Shown piece by piece: positions 1 through 8,877 of a stretch of 64,000 nucleotides of DNA. A program made the position numbers and the translations under genes. The stretch comes from Vibrio salinus (GTDB lineage: Bacteria > Pseudomonadota > Gammaproteobacteria > Enterobacterales > Vibrionaceae): NCBI RefSeq assembly GCF_021272385.1, contig NZ_JAJSDZ010000005.1:124001-188000 (forward strand), written 5' to 3'. Numbering within the stretch: the stretch's first letter is position 1; the number at the start of each line of letters is the position of its first letter. The notes under the pieces were generated by a model, which was not told the DNA's origin, ran no database searches, and saw nothing but the letters and a program-made list of their open reading frames with translations.

Positions 1-474
1 ATCAATCGCATTGATCATTACACTGTAACAAGTCATGTCAACCACAACTCAGTCGTAGCTCAATATCACTTTCAACATTATAGCTATTCTATTACCCCTT
101 ATACAGGGGTCGGCTACAGCAGTAATGCCGAAAACCATTATGAAGAAGAAGATCTGGATCAGGATCTGTTTTTTAGCACATACATCCCGGTCGGAATAGA
201 AATTGAAAAATACATACACAATTCTGCGTGGAAGATTAACTTAAAATATGAATATAACTTACTGACAAGCAGTGCTATATACGCTTCATCGGGGCCATCA
301 GACGGAAACAGAACTCAGCTTGCACTAAGTTTCATCCATACTCCTGTTTGGGGACCTTTCAGTCAGGTGGCAATTACCCCTTATTATCAGTATCAACAAT
401 TTGATAATATCGATGACTTGCCTGATGCCGGAAATTTAATTGAATATGGCATCTCTATTCATGCCCGTTTTTAA
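1..474 (+). CDS. C-terminal part of a probable outer-membrane beta-barrel protein (partial)
   Basis: An open frame runs from the window edge to a TAA stop at 472-474, giving 157 residues of a protein whose start lies outside the window. The segment has alternating polar and aromatic residues typical of beta strands (many Tyr, Ser and Asn, no long hydrophobic stretch) and ends in Ala-Arg-Phe. A C-terminal Phe is the usual outer-membrane barrel signature. I cannot name the family. The stop overlaps the stop of the convergent antiporter gene by 4 bp, with no room for a terminator between them. The outer-membrane assignment is inferred from composition and the terminal Phe only. Confidence 0.55.
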   Translation: MNRIDHYTVTSHVNHNSVVAQYHFQHYSYSITPYTGVGYSSNAENHYEEEDLDQDLFFSTYIPVGIEIEKYIHNSAWKINLKYEYNLLTSSAIYASSGPSDGNRTQLALSFIHTPVWGPFSQVAITPYYQYQQFDNIDDLPDAGNLIEYGISIHARF

Positions 475-2258
475 GCTTCTTTCACTAAAGAGATAAACGT
501 TTCCCCATCTTTTGGCTTTCTGCCGCCAATTTCATAACAAATGTGAATTCGATTTTTTTTATCAACAATAAAAAGCGGTAACACAAAATCATCCTGATAT
601 TCGGATAAATAATCATCATAGCTAAATGTTTCATTAATTTTTGTATGACGAATTTCGGCGCCCTGATTAAATAAACTGGCAAGCTTTTTATAACTGACCT
701 GTCCACCAAGAAAAGACAAACCATGATACTCTTCTGCCGCCCGGTGCTTATCTGCATTTTTGACATTGGCGTTGTCATGAAGGCAAAAAACGCTTTTGTT
801 ATCAAAATCTCTGACTAACCGCATACAAGCCATAATATTAAAATGTTTATCAGGAGTAACGGCCAGAACATGTCCCAAACCAATAAGATTCAAATATTCT
901 TCTGCATGATTGGAAATAGCATTCCCGAAATAACATTCAAGACCATCCATCCGTGCTTTACGAATATAATCCCAGTTAGAATCTGAAAGCAAAACCCGAC
1001 AATCGTACTTTTGAATTGCTTTTGCTATTTTCCGGGCAACCGAATTGGCGCCAATGATGAGAAAACCTCTGGGAGCCGGTTCGGCAACGTCCAGAAAGAC
1101 AGCAAGAGGACGGGCAGTTGCACTTTGAAGTACAACTGTCCCAATAATTACCATGAATGTGAGTGGAACCAGTAAGTTAGATTCTGCAATTCCTATTGAA
1201 TTCAGTTTAATCGCGAATAATGATGAAATGGATGCGGCAACAATACCTCTTGGGGCCACCCAGGATAAAAAACTTTTTTCTTTTCGGCTGAGTTTACTTC
1301 GGCAGGTAGCAATCGCAATAGATAGGGGTCTGGAAAGAAACTGTATAACAACAAAAAGAAACAACGCATTCCATCCCAGGGCCTGAAAATCAGTTAATTT
1401 GATACGGGCAGCAAGTAATATGAATAAACCGGTAATGAACAGAATGGTCAGATGCTCTTTGAAATGAAGAATGTTCCGGATATCAACACCCTTGGTATTC
1501 GCCAGCCACATCCCCATTATTGTTACGGATAACAACCCTGACTCCGGTTCCAGAACATTGGAAGCAGCAAAAACACCCAAAACAATCGTTAAAACGGCAA
1601 TGGGCTGTAAATAATCAGGTATCCAACCTTTTCTAAGGGCAATACCGACACAAAAACCCGATAAAATCCCAAAAGAAAAACCAACAATAAGAATCAAAAC
1701 AAAAACATGAAGGCTATGTGCTTCACTACTCGAGATGATAAATTCATAAACGATAACAACAAGTAGTGCCCCTAAAGGATCGATTAAAATACCTTCCCAC
1801 CGAAGAATATTGGAAAGATTGATATTAGGTCGGACAGTACGAAGAAGAGGAACAATAACAGTAGGGCCGGTAACAACTGTTAAGCTGCCAAACAAGAGCG
1901 ATAGTTCCCAGTTAAAATCAAGCAAAAAATGCGTGGCGAAACTTGTTATTGTCCAGGAGATAACCGAGCCTATCGAAATAATGCTCCATACGGTGTTACT
2001 GACTCCGCGAATCTCTTTTAAATTCAAAGTTAAACTGCCTTCAAAAAGGATAACCGCAACAGCAAGAGATACTAACGGGAATAAAAGATCACCCAAAATT
2101 TGCTGAGGATTCAGTACTCCCAAAACAGGCCCTACAACAATCCCGGCGACTAATAAAAACAGAATAGCAGGTAGCTTTAACTGCCAGGCCAGCCACTGGC
2201 AACACAATCCGATGATACCGATCAATGCAAGACTAAATGCGACAAGTTCCTGATTCAT
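471..2258 (-). CDS. CPA1-type sodium/proton antiporter with C-terminal TrkA-N (RCK) domain
   Basis: This is an integral membrane cation/proton antiporter of the NhaP/KefB-like monovalent cation:proton antiporter-1 group, exchanging Na+ or K+ for H+ across the inner membrane. About twelve hydrophobic segments fill the first ~385 residues. A soluble Rossmann-like TrkA-N/RCK domain follows (GANSVA near residue 400) and could bind a nucleotide as a gate. An in-frame ATG at 2279 exists, but the start at 2258 is preceded by AGGA at good spacing, so I prefer it (595 residues). The gene is divergent from the HIT-protein gene across a 240-bp gap. Ion specificity cannot be read from the sequence. Confidence 0.85.
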   Translation of the reverse strand: MNQELVAFSLALIGIIGLCCQWLAWQLKLPAILFLLVAGIVVGPVLGVLNPQQILGDLLFPLVSLAVAVILFEGSLTLNLKEIRGVSNTVWSIISIGSVISWTITSFATHFLLDFNWELSLLFGSLTVVTGPTVIVPLLRTVRPNINLSNILRWEGILIDPLGALLVVIVYEFIISSSEAHSLHVFVLILIVGFSFGILSGFCVGIALRKGWIPDYLQPIAVLTIVLGVFAASNVLEPESGLLSVTIMGMWLANTKGVDIRNILHFKEHLTILFITGLFILLAARIKLTDFQALGWNALFLFVVIQFLSRPLSIAIATCRSKLSRKEKSFLSWVAPRGIVAASISSLFAIKLNSIGIAESNLLVPLTFMVIIGTVVLQSATARPLAVFLDVAEPAPRGFLIIGANSVARKIAKAIQKYDCRVLLSDSNWDYIRKARMDGLECYFGNAISNHAEEYLNLIGLGHVLAVTPDKHFNIMACMRLVRDFDNKSVFCLHDNANVKNADKHRAAEEYHGLSFLGGQVSYKKLASLFNQGAEIRHTKINETFSYDDYLSEYQDDFVLPLFIVDKKNRIHICYEIGGRKPKDGETFISLVKEA

Positions 2259-2320
2259 TTTTAGGATCCTTTTATTCATTCTTCGCAGTATTAACTCATT
2301 ATAATGTTGAACTTTTTTTA

Positions 2321-2352
2321 CTGGCAGTTCCAGATGAGATTTAAAATCTCAT
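2321..2352. promoter_or_regulatory. Palindromic operator-like element between divergent genes
   Basis: Two adjacent palindromes lie in the gap between the antiporter and HIT genes. The first is CTGG-N5-CCAG (2321-2333). The second has arms ATGAGATTT (2334-2342) and AAATCTCAT (2344-2352) around a single A. A one-base centre is unlike an RNA hairpin and fits a dimeric DNA-binding protein. No regulator is identified. Confidence 0.35.
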
Positions 2353-2500
2353 AGAAAAAATAGCTCTATTAATTCTTTGTGGCACCTGATTAATGAATTT
2401 TTTGTTTTATTAAAAGTTTGACATGAAACATATATTTCGTAAATGTTAAATGATATGGTTTGTTTCATCGTTATTAGAACTGACAATCAGAGGATTTAAA

Positions 2501-2926
2501 ATGGATAATAGCTGCTTATATTGCGCTAGAGATGAAAGACTGAGTAATTTGATGTATGAAGTCGCTGATTTGAATGTTTCAACATTTTTCTTTTTCAAAG
2601 ATCAAACATATAAAGGTCGTTGTGTCGTTGCCTATAAAGGACATGCAAAAGAGATTAGCAATATTCCTGCAGAAGATTTACCTCTATTTGCAGAAGATCT
2701 TGCAAAAGCAGTAAAAGCGATGGAGACAGTCTTTAATCCAGACAAAATTAACTATGGCGCATTCGGAGATAAACTGCCGCACCTGCATTTCCATCTGGTA
2801 CCGAAATATGAAAATGGCCCAAGCTGGGGTGATGTATTTGCTATCACTCCTGATCCTAAAGTTCATCTTACAGAAGAAGAATATCAACAATACATTTCTG
2901 AACTAAGAGCAGCTTTAAACGCTTAG
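2501..2926 (+). CDS. HIT family nucleotide hydrolase/transferase-like protein
   Basis: A histidine-triad protein of 141 residues, expected to hydrolyse or transfer nucleoside phosphoramidates or dinucleotides in the cytoplasm. The HIT signature is seen as His-Leu-His-Phe-His-Leu-Val-Pro near residue 96. An N-terminal Cys-x-x-Cys (CLYC) near residue 5 could bind metal. An upstream in-frame ATG at 2450 exists, but AGAGG sits about 8 bases before the ATG at 2501, which also gives the usual family length. A hairpin terminator follows, so it is probably transcribed alone. The exact substrate is unknown. Confidence 0.88.
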   Translation: MDNSCLYCARDERLSNLMYEVADLNVSTFFFFKDQTYKGRCVVAYKGHAKEISNIPAEDLPLFAEDLAKAVKAMETVFNPDKINYGAFGDKLPHLHFHLVPKYENGPSWGDVFAITPDPKVHLTEEEYQQYISELRAALNA

Positions 2927-2966
2927 AACAATTTAAATTACAATTAATGCTCTGTTAGTAATATTT

Positions 2967-3003
2967 AATCGCACTTGTACTCTCTGGCTGGTGCGATTTT
3001 TTT
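2967..3003 (+). terminator. Intrinsic terminator after the HIT gene
   Basis: Inverted arms AATCGCAC (2967-2974) and GTGCGATT (2991-2998) are followed by a run of T, about 40 bases after the HIT stop codon. Confidence 0.85.
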
Positions 3004-3066
3004 AGCAATTTATTTGTCACAGAATATTTGTATCCTCAATATAAAATGACAAATCAGAGCATTGTT

Positions 3067-3999
3067 ATGCCCGGAGCCTTTACTCACATTACAGCCGTAA
3101 ATAAAGTACTTTCTGAATCGTCCTTTCACTTTCAGTTGCCAAGTCATCAACGCCGAATACTCAGTATGAATCAACAGATTTTTGAATTTGGTTCAATTGC
3201 ACCGGATTTTCCCTACATGGTATTAAGAAATAAAGCTCAGTCACAATGGGCAGATTGTATGCATACCTGCAGTGTCGGTGAATCGCTTAAAGATATGATT
3301 GAATACGTTAAAACGCTTTCCGGTCAGGAGTTCAATCTGGCATATTCATGGCTCAGTGGTTATTTAGCTCATATTATTGCAGATATAACCATTCATCCGG
3401 TTATAGAGTTAAAAGTCGGACCGTATGCCAAAAATAAACAGCAGCACAGAATATGTGAAATGCATCAGGATGCATATATTTGGAAATACATGGGAATAGG
3501 GGAAATTGGATTTAAGGAAAGAGTATCAAGAAGTTTAACGTATTGTAGTGATACTACGTCATTTGAACTAAACAAAACCATTAGCAATATATGGCGCACT
3601 GGCCTGCTTAAACAAACTCCGGAAAATTTGACTGAAAAACCGGATTTAAATCTTTGGTACCAATCTTTTAAAAGGGTAATTGCCTTAGTAGAAGATGAAT
3701 ATAAATTATTTCCATTTTCAAGACATGTTGCTGCTTTTCTGGGGTTGAAATATCCTTCAGCCAACGAAATAGATAAACAGTTTGTCGCCCGGCTACCCAC
3801 ACCCATTGGAACACTGGATTACGATGAGATTTTTCATTTATGTGTAAAACAAGTCATCATTTATATTGATCTGCTATGGAAAAGTATCAAAGAAAATCAT
3901 CCTGTCGACTGGGTAAAAAACTGGAATCTCGACACCGGTTATAGCGAAAATGGAGAAATGACCATCTGGAATGAACTGATACAGGACAAGAAATTTTAG
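3067..3999 (+). CDS. Zinc-dependent phospholipase C-like domain protein
   Basis: This 310-residue protein starts Met-Pro-Gly-Ala-Phe-Thr-His, as members of the zinc-dependent phospholipase C (Zn_dep_PLPC) family do. It has spaced His and Asp residues for a zinc site: His near residue 6, Asp in APDFPY, and HIIADITIHP and MHQDAY further on. There is no signal peptide, so it is probably cytoplasmic and hydrolase activity is not assured. The ATG at 3067 is chosen over the one at 3028 because of the family-typical N-terminus and a GAGC just upstream. It is followed by the LysE gene on the same strand, 44 bases on. Substrate unknown. Confidence 0.7.
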   Translation: MPGAFTHITAVNKVLSESSFHFQLPSHQRRILSMNQQIFEFGSIAPDFPYMVLRNKAQSQWADCMHTCSVGESLKDMIEYVKTLSGQEFNLAYSWLSGYLAHIIADITIHPVIELKVGPYAKNKQQHRICEMHQDAYIWKYMGIGEIGFKERVSRSLTYCSDTTSFELNKTISNIWRTGLLKQTPENLTEKPDLNLWYQSFKRVIALVEDEYKLFPFSRHVAAFLGLKYPSANEIDKQFVARLPTPIGTLDYDEIFHLCVKQVIIYIDLLWKSIKENHPVDWVKNWNLDTGYSENGEMTIWNELIQDKKF

Positions 4000-4043
4000 T
4001 TGAGGTATAACAAACAAGTTATTCAATACAGGTACTGCGTCTG

Positions 4044-4673
4044 ATGTATATTCAAAACTTACATGCATTCATTATTGCGATCACTATCTTAACATTAACT
4101 CCCGGACTCGATACGGCGTTAGTCATTCGTAATACCTCCCGGGGAGGTGTAACCGATGGAAGCATTACCAGTTTCGGTATCTGCTGCGGATTATTTATTC
4201 ATGCGACTTTTTCTGCGATTGGTATTTCTGCAATACTTGCTCAGTCAGCCAGTCTTTTTCACACCATCAAAATGCTGGGTGCGGTTTATCTAATCTGGCT
4301 GGGCATTTCCAGTATAAAATCACTCTTAAAAAATGAACAAAGTATTCAGATTACAGGCGCTACCTTACAGAAATGCCAACCACTTCGTTCAGCGCGAGAG
4401 GGCTTCCTTTCGAATGTTCTTAACCCCAAAACCGCTGTTTTTTATCTCGCATTCCTTCCTCAGTTTATGTCTCCTGACCATTCACCATTAATACAGTCAT
4501 GGATGATGGCCGGCATACATTTTACTATTGCTATGTTCTGGCAATGCAGTTTATCAGTTCTGCTTAACTCTGCGAAAAAGCTACTCAAAAATCAAAAATT
4601 CACAAAATGGATGGAAGGTATAACCGGGGTGATATTACTTGGTCTGGGAACCAAGCTATTTTTTGACAGATAG
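4044..4673 (+). CDS. LysE/RhtB family amino-acid exporter
   Basis: An inner-membrane exporter of 209 residues, the standard family length, with about six hydrophobic segments. The N-terminal motif ITILTLTPGLDTALVIRN is the family's conserved PGP-like region (here PGL), followed by a conserved Gly-rich loop. The family exports amino acids such as homoserine, threonine, lysine or their analogues; the substrate here cannot be told. No regulator of the LysG type lies next to it. Confidence 0.88.
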   Translation: MYIQNLHAFIIAITILTLTPGLDTALVIRNTSRGGVTDGSITSFGICCGLFIHATFSAIGISAILAQSASLFHTIKMLGAVYLIWLGISSIKSLLKNEQSIQITGATLQKCQPLRSAREGFLSNVLNPKTAVFYLAFLPQFMSPDHSPLIQSWMMAGIHFTIAMFWQCSLSVLLNSAKKLLKNQKFTKWMEGITGVILLGLGTKLFFDR

Positions 4674-4758
4674 CATGTTCAGTATAGTCAATTCTGATGT
4701 GATAGAGACATCAAATTTAAATCTTACTCGGCTTGTACAGCATAATAGTTGATTTTTC

Positions 4759-4772
4759 CTGATTTATATCAG
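4759..4772. promoter_or_regulatory. FNR/CRP-family-like site upstream of the alcohol dehydrogenase
   Basis: The sequence CTGATTTATATCAG is a perfect palindrome containing the core TGAT-N4-ATCA of the FNR consensus TTGAT-N4-ATCAA, with only the two outermost bases differing. It lies 70 bases before the likely start of the Fe-alcohol dehydrogenase gene. Regulation by FNR, encoded in this window, is inferred. Confidence 0.45.
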
Positions 4773-4841
4773 AATTTCATCTCACTCACAGGAATATTGT
4801 GTGCTCAGAAGCTCTTATATTTTAAAAAAATGGAGATTACT

Positions 4842-5987
4842 ATGGGTATTATGCGATTCTCAGTTCCTAGAGATATTATCTATGGCGAAGATGCTCTGGC
4901 AGAACTGGCAAACCTAAAAGGTAAGAAAGCAGCAATTGTTACCGGCGGTAGTTCAATGAAACGTTTTGGTTTTCTGGATCAATGTCAGAGCCACTTATCC
5001 AAAGCAGGAATTGAAAGTATTATCATCGAAGGTGTAGAACCAAACCCATCAGTTGCTACTGTATGGCGTGGTGCAGAGGCAATGATTCAGTTCGAACCTG
5101 ACTGGATTGTTGCTATTGGTGGTGGTTCTGCATTAGATGCTGCAAAAGTAATGTGGTGTTTTTATGAGCATCCACATTTGAAATTTGAAGATATTATTGA
5201 AGTCGGTTCTATGCCACCGCTTCGTAATAAAGCAAAATTTATTGCTATACCTTCTACCAGTGGTACAGCATCAGAAATTACTGCATTTTCTGTAATTACC
5301 GATACAGAAAATCACATTAAATACCCAATTGTTGCGGCTGATATGGTTCCTGATATCGCAATTCTGGATCCTAAACTACCAGAGACAATGCCTGGCCACA
5401 TCACAGCAAATACCGGTATGGACGTTCTGACTCATGCGGTTGAAGCATTAGTTTCAAAAGCAGCAACATCGTTCACTGATCCATATGCTATCGAAGCCAT
5501 TCGTCTTGTTGTTGAAAACATCAGCACAGCCTTTAATAATGGTCATGACAAAGAAGCACGCTACAATATGCATAATGCTTCCGCTCTGGCTGGTATGGCC
5601 TTTACAAATGCGTCACTTGGTATTGTTCATTCTCTGGCGCATAAAATTGGTGGCGAATTTGGTGTAACTCATGGCTTAGCCAATGCCATCCTGCTTCCTT
5701 ATATTATCAACTTCAATAAACAATTTACGGATAAATATAAAGTTGCAGAGTCCCTTATTGGTTTGGATGATTTAGCAGAATCAGTAAGAAAGCTAAATAA
5801 AGATCTTGGCATTCCATCTTGCTTTAAAGATTGTGATGAAGTTGATTTCAACGAAGACAAATTTAAAGAAGTACTAGATAGAATGAGTACAAGAGCGCAT
5901 GCAGACCCATGTACTCTTACAAACCCAGGCAACCCAACAGTTGATGACGTTAAAGAAATCTATCGTCAGGCATACTATGGTGCTTAA
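4842..5987 (+). CDS. Iron-containing alcohol dehydrogenase (class III)
   Basis: An NAD(P)-dependent group III alcohol dehydrogenase that interconverts an aldehyde and an alcohol, probably for fermentation. It has 381 residues, the usual family size. The nucleotide loop GGGSALDAAK is near residue 95. The metal ligands fall in the family motifs: Asp and His in GMDVLTHAVEA, and two His in the stretch from GIVHSLAHKIGG to THGLANA. The frame is open from 4749, but GGAG sits six bases before the ATG at 4842. An FNR-like palindrome upstream and a strong terminator downstream suggest a single gene under anaerobic control. Physiological substrate unknown. Confidence 0.9.
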   Translation: MGIMRFSVPRDIIYGEDALAELANLKGKKAAIVTGGSSMKRFGFLDQCQSHLSKAGIESIIIEGVEPNPSVATVWRGAEAMIQFEPDWIVAIGGGSALDAAKVMWCFYEHPHLKFEDIIEVGSMPPLRNKAKFIAIPSTSGTASEITAFSVITDTENHIKYPIVAADMVPDIAILDPKLPETMPGHITANTGMDVLTHAVEALVSKAATSFTDPYAIEAIRLVVENISTAFNNGHDKEARYNMHNASALAGMAFTNASLGIVHSLAHKIGGEFGVTHGLANAILLPYIINFNKQFTDKYKVAESLIGLDDLAESVRKLNKDLGIPSCFKDCDEVDFNEDKFKEVLDRMSTRAHADPCTLTNPGNPTVDDVKEIYRQAYYGA

Positions 5988-6006
5988 TTAATCGGTAAGT
6001 ACAATT

Positions 6007-6036
6007 AAAAAGGCCTGACTCAGTCCGGCCTTTTTA
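6007..6036. terminator. Bidirectional terminator between alcohol dehydrogenase and symporter
   Basis: Arms AAAAAGGCC (6007-6015) and GGCCTTTTT (6027-6035) form a hairpin with T runs on both strands. It serves two convergent genes. Confidence 0.88.
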
Positions 6037-6059
6037 GTATAATTATATTTTCGTTCAGA

Positions 6060-7430
6060 TCACGAGTTTGCTGGCTCAGCCACTCCTACACTTGCAGAAA
6101 AATAAGCTTTTGTTTCTTCAACAACAACATTTCTTAATAGCAATAAACCAATCAAATTCGGTATGGCCATCAGTCCATTCACAATATCAGCAATAATCCA
6201 TATCAATTCAAGGTGAAGAAAGGCACCGGATGCAACCAAAGCGATAAAAATAATTTTATAAGGCAGCACAGCTTTTGTACCCATTAGAAAAACAACGCAT
6301 CGCTCTCCATAATAATTCCAGCCAAGAATCGTCGTAAAAGCAAAGAACATCAGACCAATGGTCACGAGCATTGGTCCAAACGACGCTGAATTTAAACCTG
6401 TCGCAAATGCATGAGTCGTCATTGCTGCACCGGCAAAATCACTTTTCCATGCTCCGGTTAGTATCAATGCCAATCCTGTCATCGTACAAATTAAAATAGT
6501 ATCAAAAAATGTACCGGTCATTGAAATCAACCCTTGTCTTACACAAGAGTTTGTTTTTGCTGCCGCGGCAGCCATTGGCGCGCTACCTAAACCAGATTCA
6601 TTAGAAAATACGCCTCGGGCAACACCAGATTGTATAGCCAGCATGATGGATGCACCGGCAAAACCACCGGTTGCTGCTGAATTAGAAAAAGCAGAAGTAA
6701 TAACAAGGCTAACAGCAGCCATCAGATGTTCAGACTGACTGATCAGCACTGATAAACATGCGACTACATAAAATACCGCCATTGAAGGTACCACTTTCGA
6801 AGCCACGCGGCTGATAGACTTAATACCACCGATAGTGACGGTTGCCACAAGTACTGTAATAATCAGTGCAGCAAGCCCTCGCGGAACACCAAATGAAATG
6901 TTAGCCGCATCAACAATTGCATTTACCTGTGGAAATGTACCGATACCAAAGAAGGCTACACCAATGGCAAAAATGGCGAATGCCGTAGCTAAAAATTTAG
7001 AACCAACACCATTTAATAAAAAGAACATAGGTCCGCCAACCATTTGTCCTTTCTCATCTACCTGACGGTATTTAACCGCAAGTAAACATTCAGCATACTT
7101 CGTAGCCATGCCGAATAAAGCCGCCATCCACATCCAGAATAAAGCGCCCGGGCCGCCTAATTTAATAGCGGTAGCCACACCAACAATATTACCGGTACCA
7201 ATAGTGGCAGATAAGGCAGTGCAAAGTGCTGCAAAGCTCGAAACATCACCATCGGATTTATCATCAGATGAACGGCCAAAAACCAGTTTTAATGCCGTCG
7301 GTAAATGGCGAAACTGTAGCAATCCAAGCTTAAAAGTAAAAAACACACCGGTACCCACCAGCAAAATCAGAAGGGGTGGTCCCCAGATAAAGCTATCAAT
7401 GGCACTTAAAGCATCATGTATTTGATTCAT
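6060..7430 (-). CDS. Alanine/glycine:cation symporter (AGCS family)
   Basis: A sodium-coupled amino-acid symporter of 456 residues with about 10-11 membrane segments. The AGCS signatures GTGNIVGVATAIKLGGPGALFWMW (near residue 95) and SGLGSAPMAAAAAKTNSCVRQG (near residue 280) are clear. A GGGGAG sits just before the ATG at 7430. The gene has a long leader holding a tandem glycine riboswitch, so glycine is the likely physiological substrate or signal. The same arrangement is known upstream of a sodium/alanine symporter in Vibrio cholerae. Uptake of glycine or alanine is inferred from family and riboswitch. Confidence 0.93.
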   Translation of the reverse strand: MNQIHDALSAIDSFIWGPPLLILLVGTGVFFTFKLGLLQFRHLPTALKLVFGRSSDDKSDGDVSSFAALCTALSATIGTGNIVGVATAIKLGGPGALFWMWMAALFGMATKYAECLLAVKYRQVDEKGQMVGGPMFFLLNGVGSKFLATAFAIFAIGVAFFGIGTFPQVNAIVDAANISFGVPRGLAALIITVLVATVTIGGIKSISRVASKVVPSMAVFYVVACLSVLISQSEHLMAAVSLVITSAFSNSAATGGFAGASIMLAIQSGVARGVFSNESGLGSAPMAAAAAKTNSCVRQGLISMTGTFFDTILICTMTGLALILTGAWKSDFAGAAMTTHAFATGLNSASFGPMLVTIGLMFFAFTTILGWNYYGERCVVFLMGTKAVLPYKIIFIALVASGAFLHLELIWIIADIVNGLMAIPNLIGLLLLRNVVVEETKAYFSASVGVAEPANS

Positions 7431-7550
7431 ATACTCCCCTTAAAAAACAAAACTAATAGGGAGAAGAGGAAAGGTGGCTGATATAAACTTATTGTAAGCA
7501 AACAGAAGCTTAAAACAGCAAATGGTAGGTTAAAAAATGTCGCCTTTCAC

Positions 7551-7760
7551 TCCTCTGTCCTTTTGCCTGAGAGTTTCACCCCTGTGAGGGACTTGCTCCT
7601 TCGGCGATCGATTAAACGATTCTCTCCAGAGGTTCCTCCAACTACAGTCCTTGCAAACTCAATAGAGTTATACACCTGAAAGATTTACTTCTTCGGCGGG
7701 TAATATTAACCAACTTGTAAAAAGTAGGTTAATAACCTCTCTCCTGCAGTCTTCACTGGA
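7551..7760 (-). ncRNA. Tandem glycine riboswitch (two aptamers)
   Basis: On the minus strand there are two copies of the glycine aptamer core. Aptamer 1 starts near 7750 with CTGCAGGAGAG and has GCCGAAG at 7697-7691. Aptamer 2 starts near 7635 with CTCTGGAGAG and has GCCGAAG at 7605-7599, followed by the conserved GCAAGTC, AACTCTCAGGCAAAAGGAC and a closing AGAGG near 7553. The short linker between them is typical of the cooperative tandem form. About 120 bases separate it from the symporter ATG. Whether glycine turns expression on or off was not determined, as no clear terminator was found. Confidence 0.93.
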
Positions 7761-7764
7761 ACAA

Positions 7765-7795
7765 TTATCTTATACAAAGATAATCTGCGGGCAAA
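7765..7795 (-). promoter_or_regulatory. Possible promoter of the riboswitch-symporter transcript
   Basis: Just upstream of aptamer 1, the minus strand has TTGCCC and, about 16 bases later, a TATAAGATAAT stretch that could hold a -10 box. The exact alignment is ambiguous. Confidence 0.35.
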
Positions 7796-7911
7796 TGTTA
7801 AGGGATCAGACGATTGATAGCAATAAAAAATCATGACATTTTTTCAATTCATACCAATTCCTGACTAAAACACCATATACTTTTATTACATTAAGAATAT
7901 GAGGCTGTAAA

Positions 7912-8070
7912 ATGATTAGAATACTAGCCATTTTGGTATTAATAGCAGTAGCCTACGTTCTCATCCGGTATGATTCCAACGAACGTCTGCGTAAAGGTGT
8001 TGTGACTGGTATATTAGGCGCTCTTTCTGTATATATCGTCATTGTGGTTATAACTGAACTATCGCACTAG
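7912..8070 (+). CDS. Small two-segment membrane protein, function unknown
   Basis: A 52-residue ORF starting at an ATG with GAGGCTG just upstream. It has a hydrophobic segment at residues 2-18, a charged stretch Asp-Ser-Asn-Glu-Arg-Leu-Arg-Lys, and a second hydrophobic segment at 31-48, so it looks like a helical hairpin in the inner membrane. It lies 15 bases before the coiled-coil membrane protein at 8086, so the two are probably co-transcribed. I do not recognise the family. The ribosome site and clean hydrophobic pattern support a real gene. Confidence 0.65.
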   Translation: MIRILAILVLIAVAYVLIRYDSNERLRKGVVTGILGALSVYIVIVVITELSH

Positions 8071-8085
8071 CTATCAGGAGAAATT

Positions 8086-8841
8086 GTGAAAGAAGCAGAA
8101 AAGACAAAAAGCAGTAAACAGGAACATCATGATGAGGATGTGGTTTTTATTGAACAACGCGATAAAAAATCCTACTTATACATTCTTATTGCCGCAGTAC
8201 TGGGCATCGCACTTGGAGGCCTGATCGGAGGAGCACTTGCAAGTAACCACTGGGAAACATCATATACTCAACTGGAAAGCAGTATAGATAAGATAAATAA
8301 TGATGCCTCGGCAGTTGTCGCTAAAGCGAACGAGAAAAATAAATCTGAGATAGAAAAGATTCAGAATGAATATGAAGAGCAAATAAAGACCATAAAAGAA
8401 GATCATGCTGCAGAGCTAACCGAATTAAATAAAAAAGTGAAATCACTGGAGGCAGAAAAACAAACACTTCAGGCTCAGCTTTCTTCTCAGGAAACCACAT
8501 TAAAATCTGTAGAGAACAAAAACAAACGTTTAAATCAACAAACTAATATTCAGGCTTCTGTTTTTGAACGTTCGCGCGAGCTATTTCAGAAAGAATTAAA
8601 AATAAAACAAGAAGTGGAAAGCCTGAAAAAAGAGAAACTTGATTTGAAAGAAAAGATACAGGGACTGAGAAAAGAATGTAATGCATATCTAGAAGGAACG
8701 TCCTGGGATGCCCATTCAGATGCCTGTTCAAAGCAGGATGAAGCAAATTCAAGAATCAGTCAGATTGACCAGTTACTTAAAGTGCATCAGATGGATTTAA
8801 AAGAAATCAAGGCACTTACTGATAATTTAGGATTAAATTAA
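8086..8841 (+). CDS. Membrane-anchored coiled-coil protein, function unknown
   Basis: A 251-residue protein with a charged cytoplasmic N-terminus (many Lys, Glu, His, Asp), one transmembrane helix at about 30-53 rich in Gly and Ala, and then a long heptad-like Lys/Glu/Leu coiled coil over about 70-200. Two cysteines lie close together near residues 205 and 216. The start is a GTG with AGGAG seven bases before it. Similar Vibrio proteins are often labelled loosely as ParA-like, but no ATPase motif is present, so I do not adopt that name. It probably forms a two-gene unit with the small membrane protein before it. Confidence 0.75.
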   Translation: MKEAEKTKSSKQEHHDEDVVFIEQRDKKSYLYILIAAVLGIALGGLIGGALASNHWETSYTQLESSIDKINNDASAVVAKANEKNKSEIEKIQNEYEEQIKTIKEDHAAELTELNKKVKSLEAEKQTLQAQLSSQETTLKSVENKNKRLNQQTNIQASVFERSRELFQKELKIKQEVESLKKEKLDLKEKIQGLRKECNAYLEGTSWDAHSDACSKQDEANSRISQIDQLLKVHQMDLKEIKALTDNLGLN

Positions 8842-8877
8842 ACAAATAATTGCGCTCCTATGGAAGGGGAGAAAATC

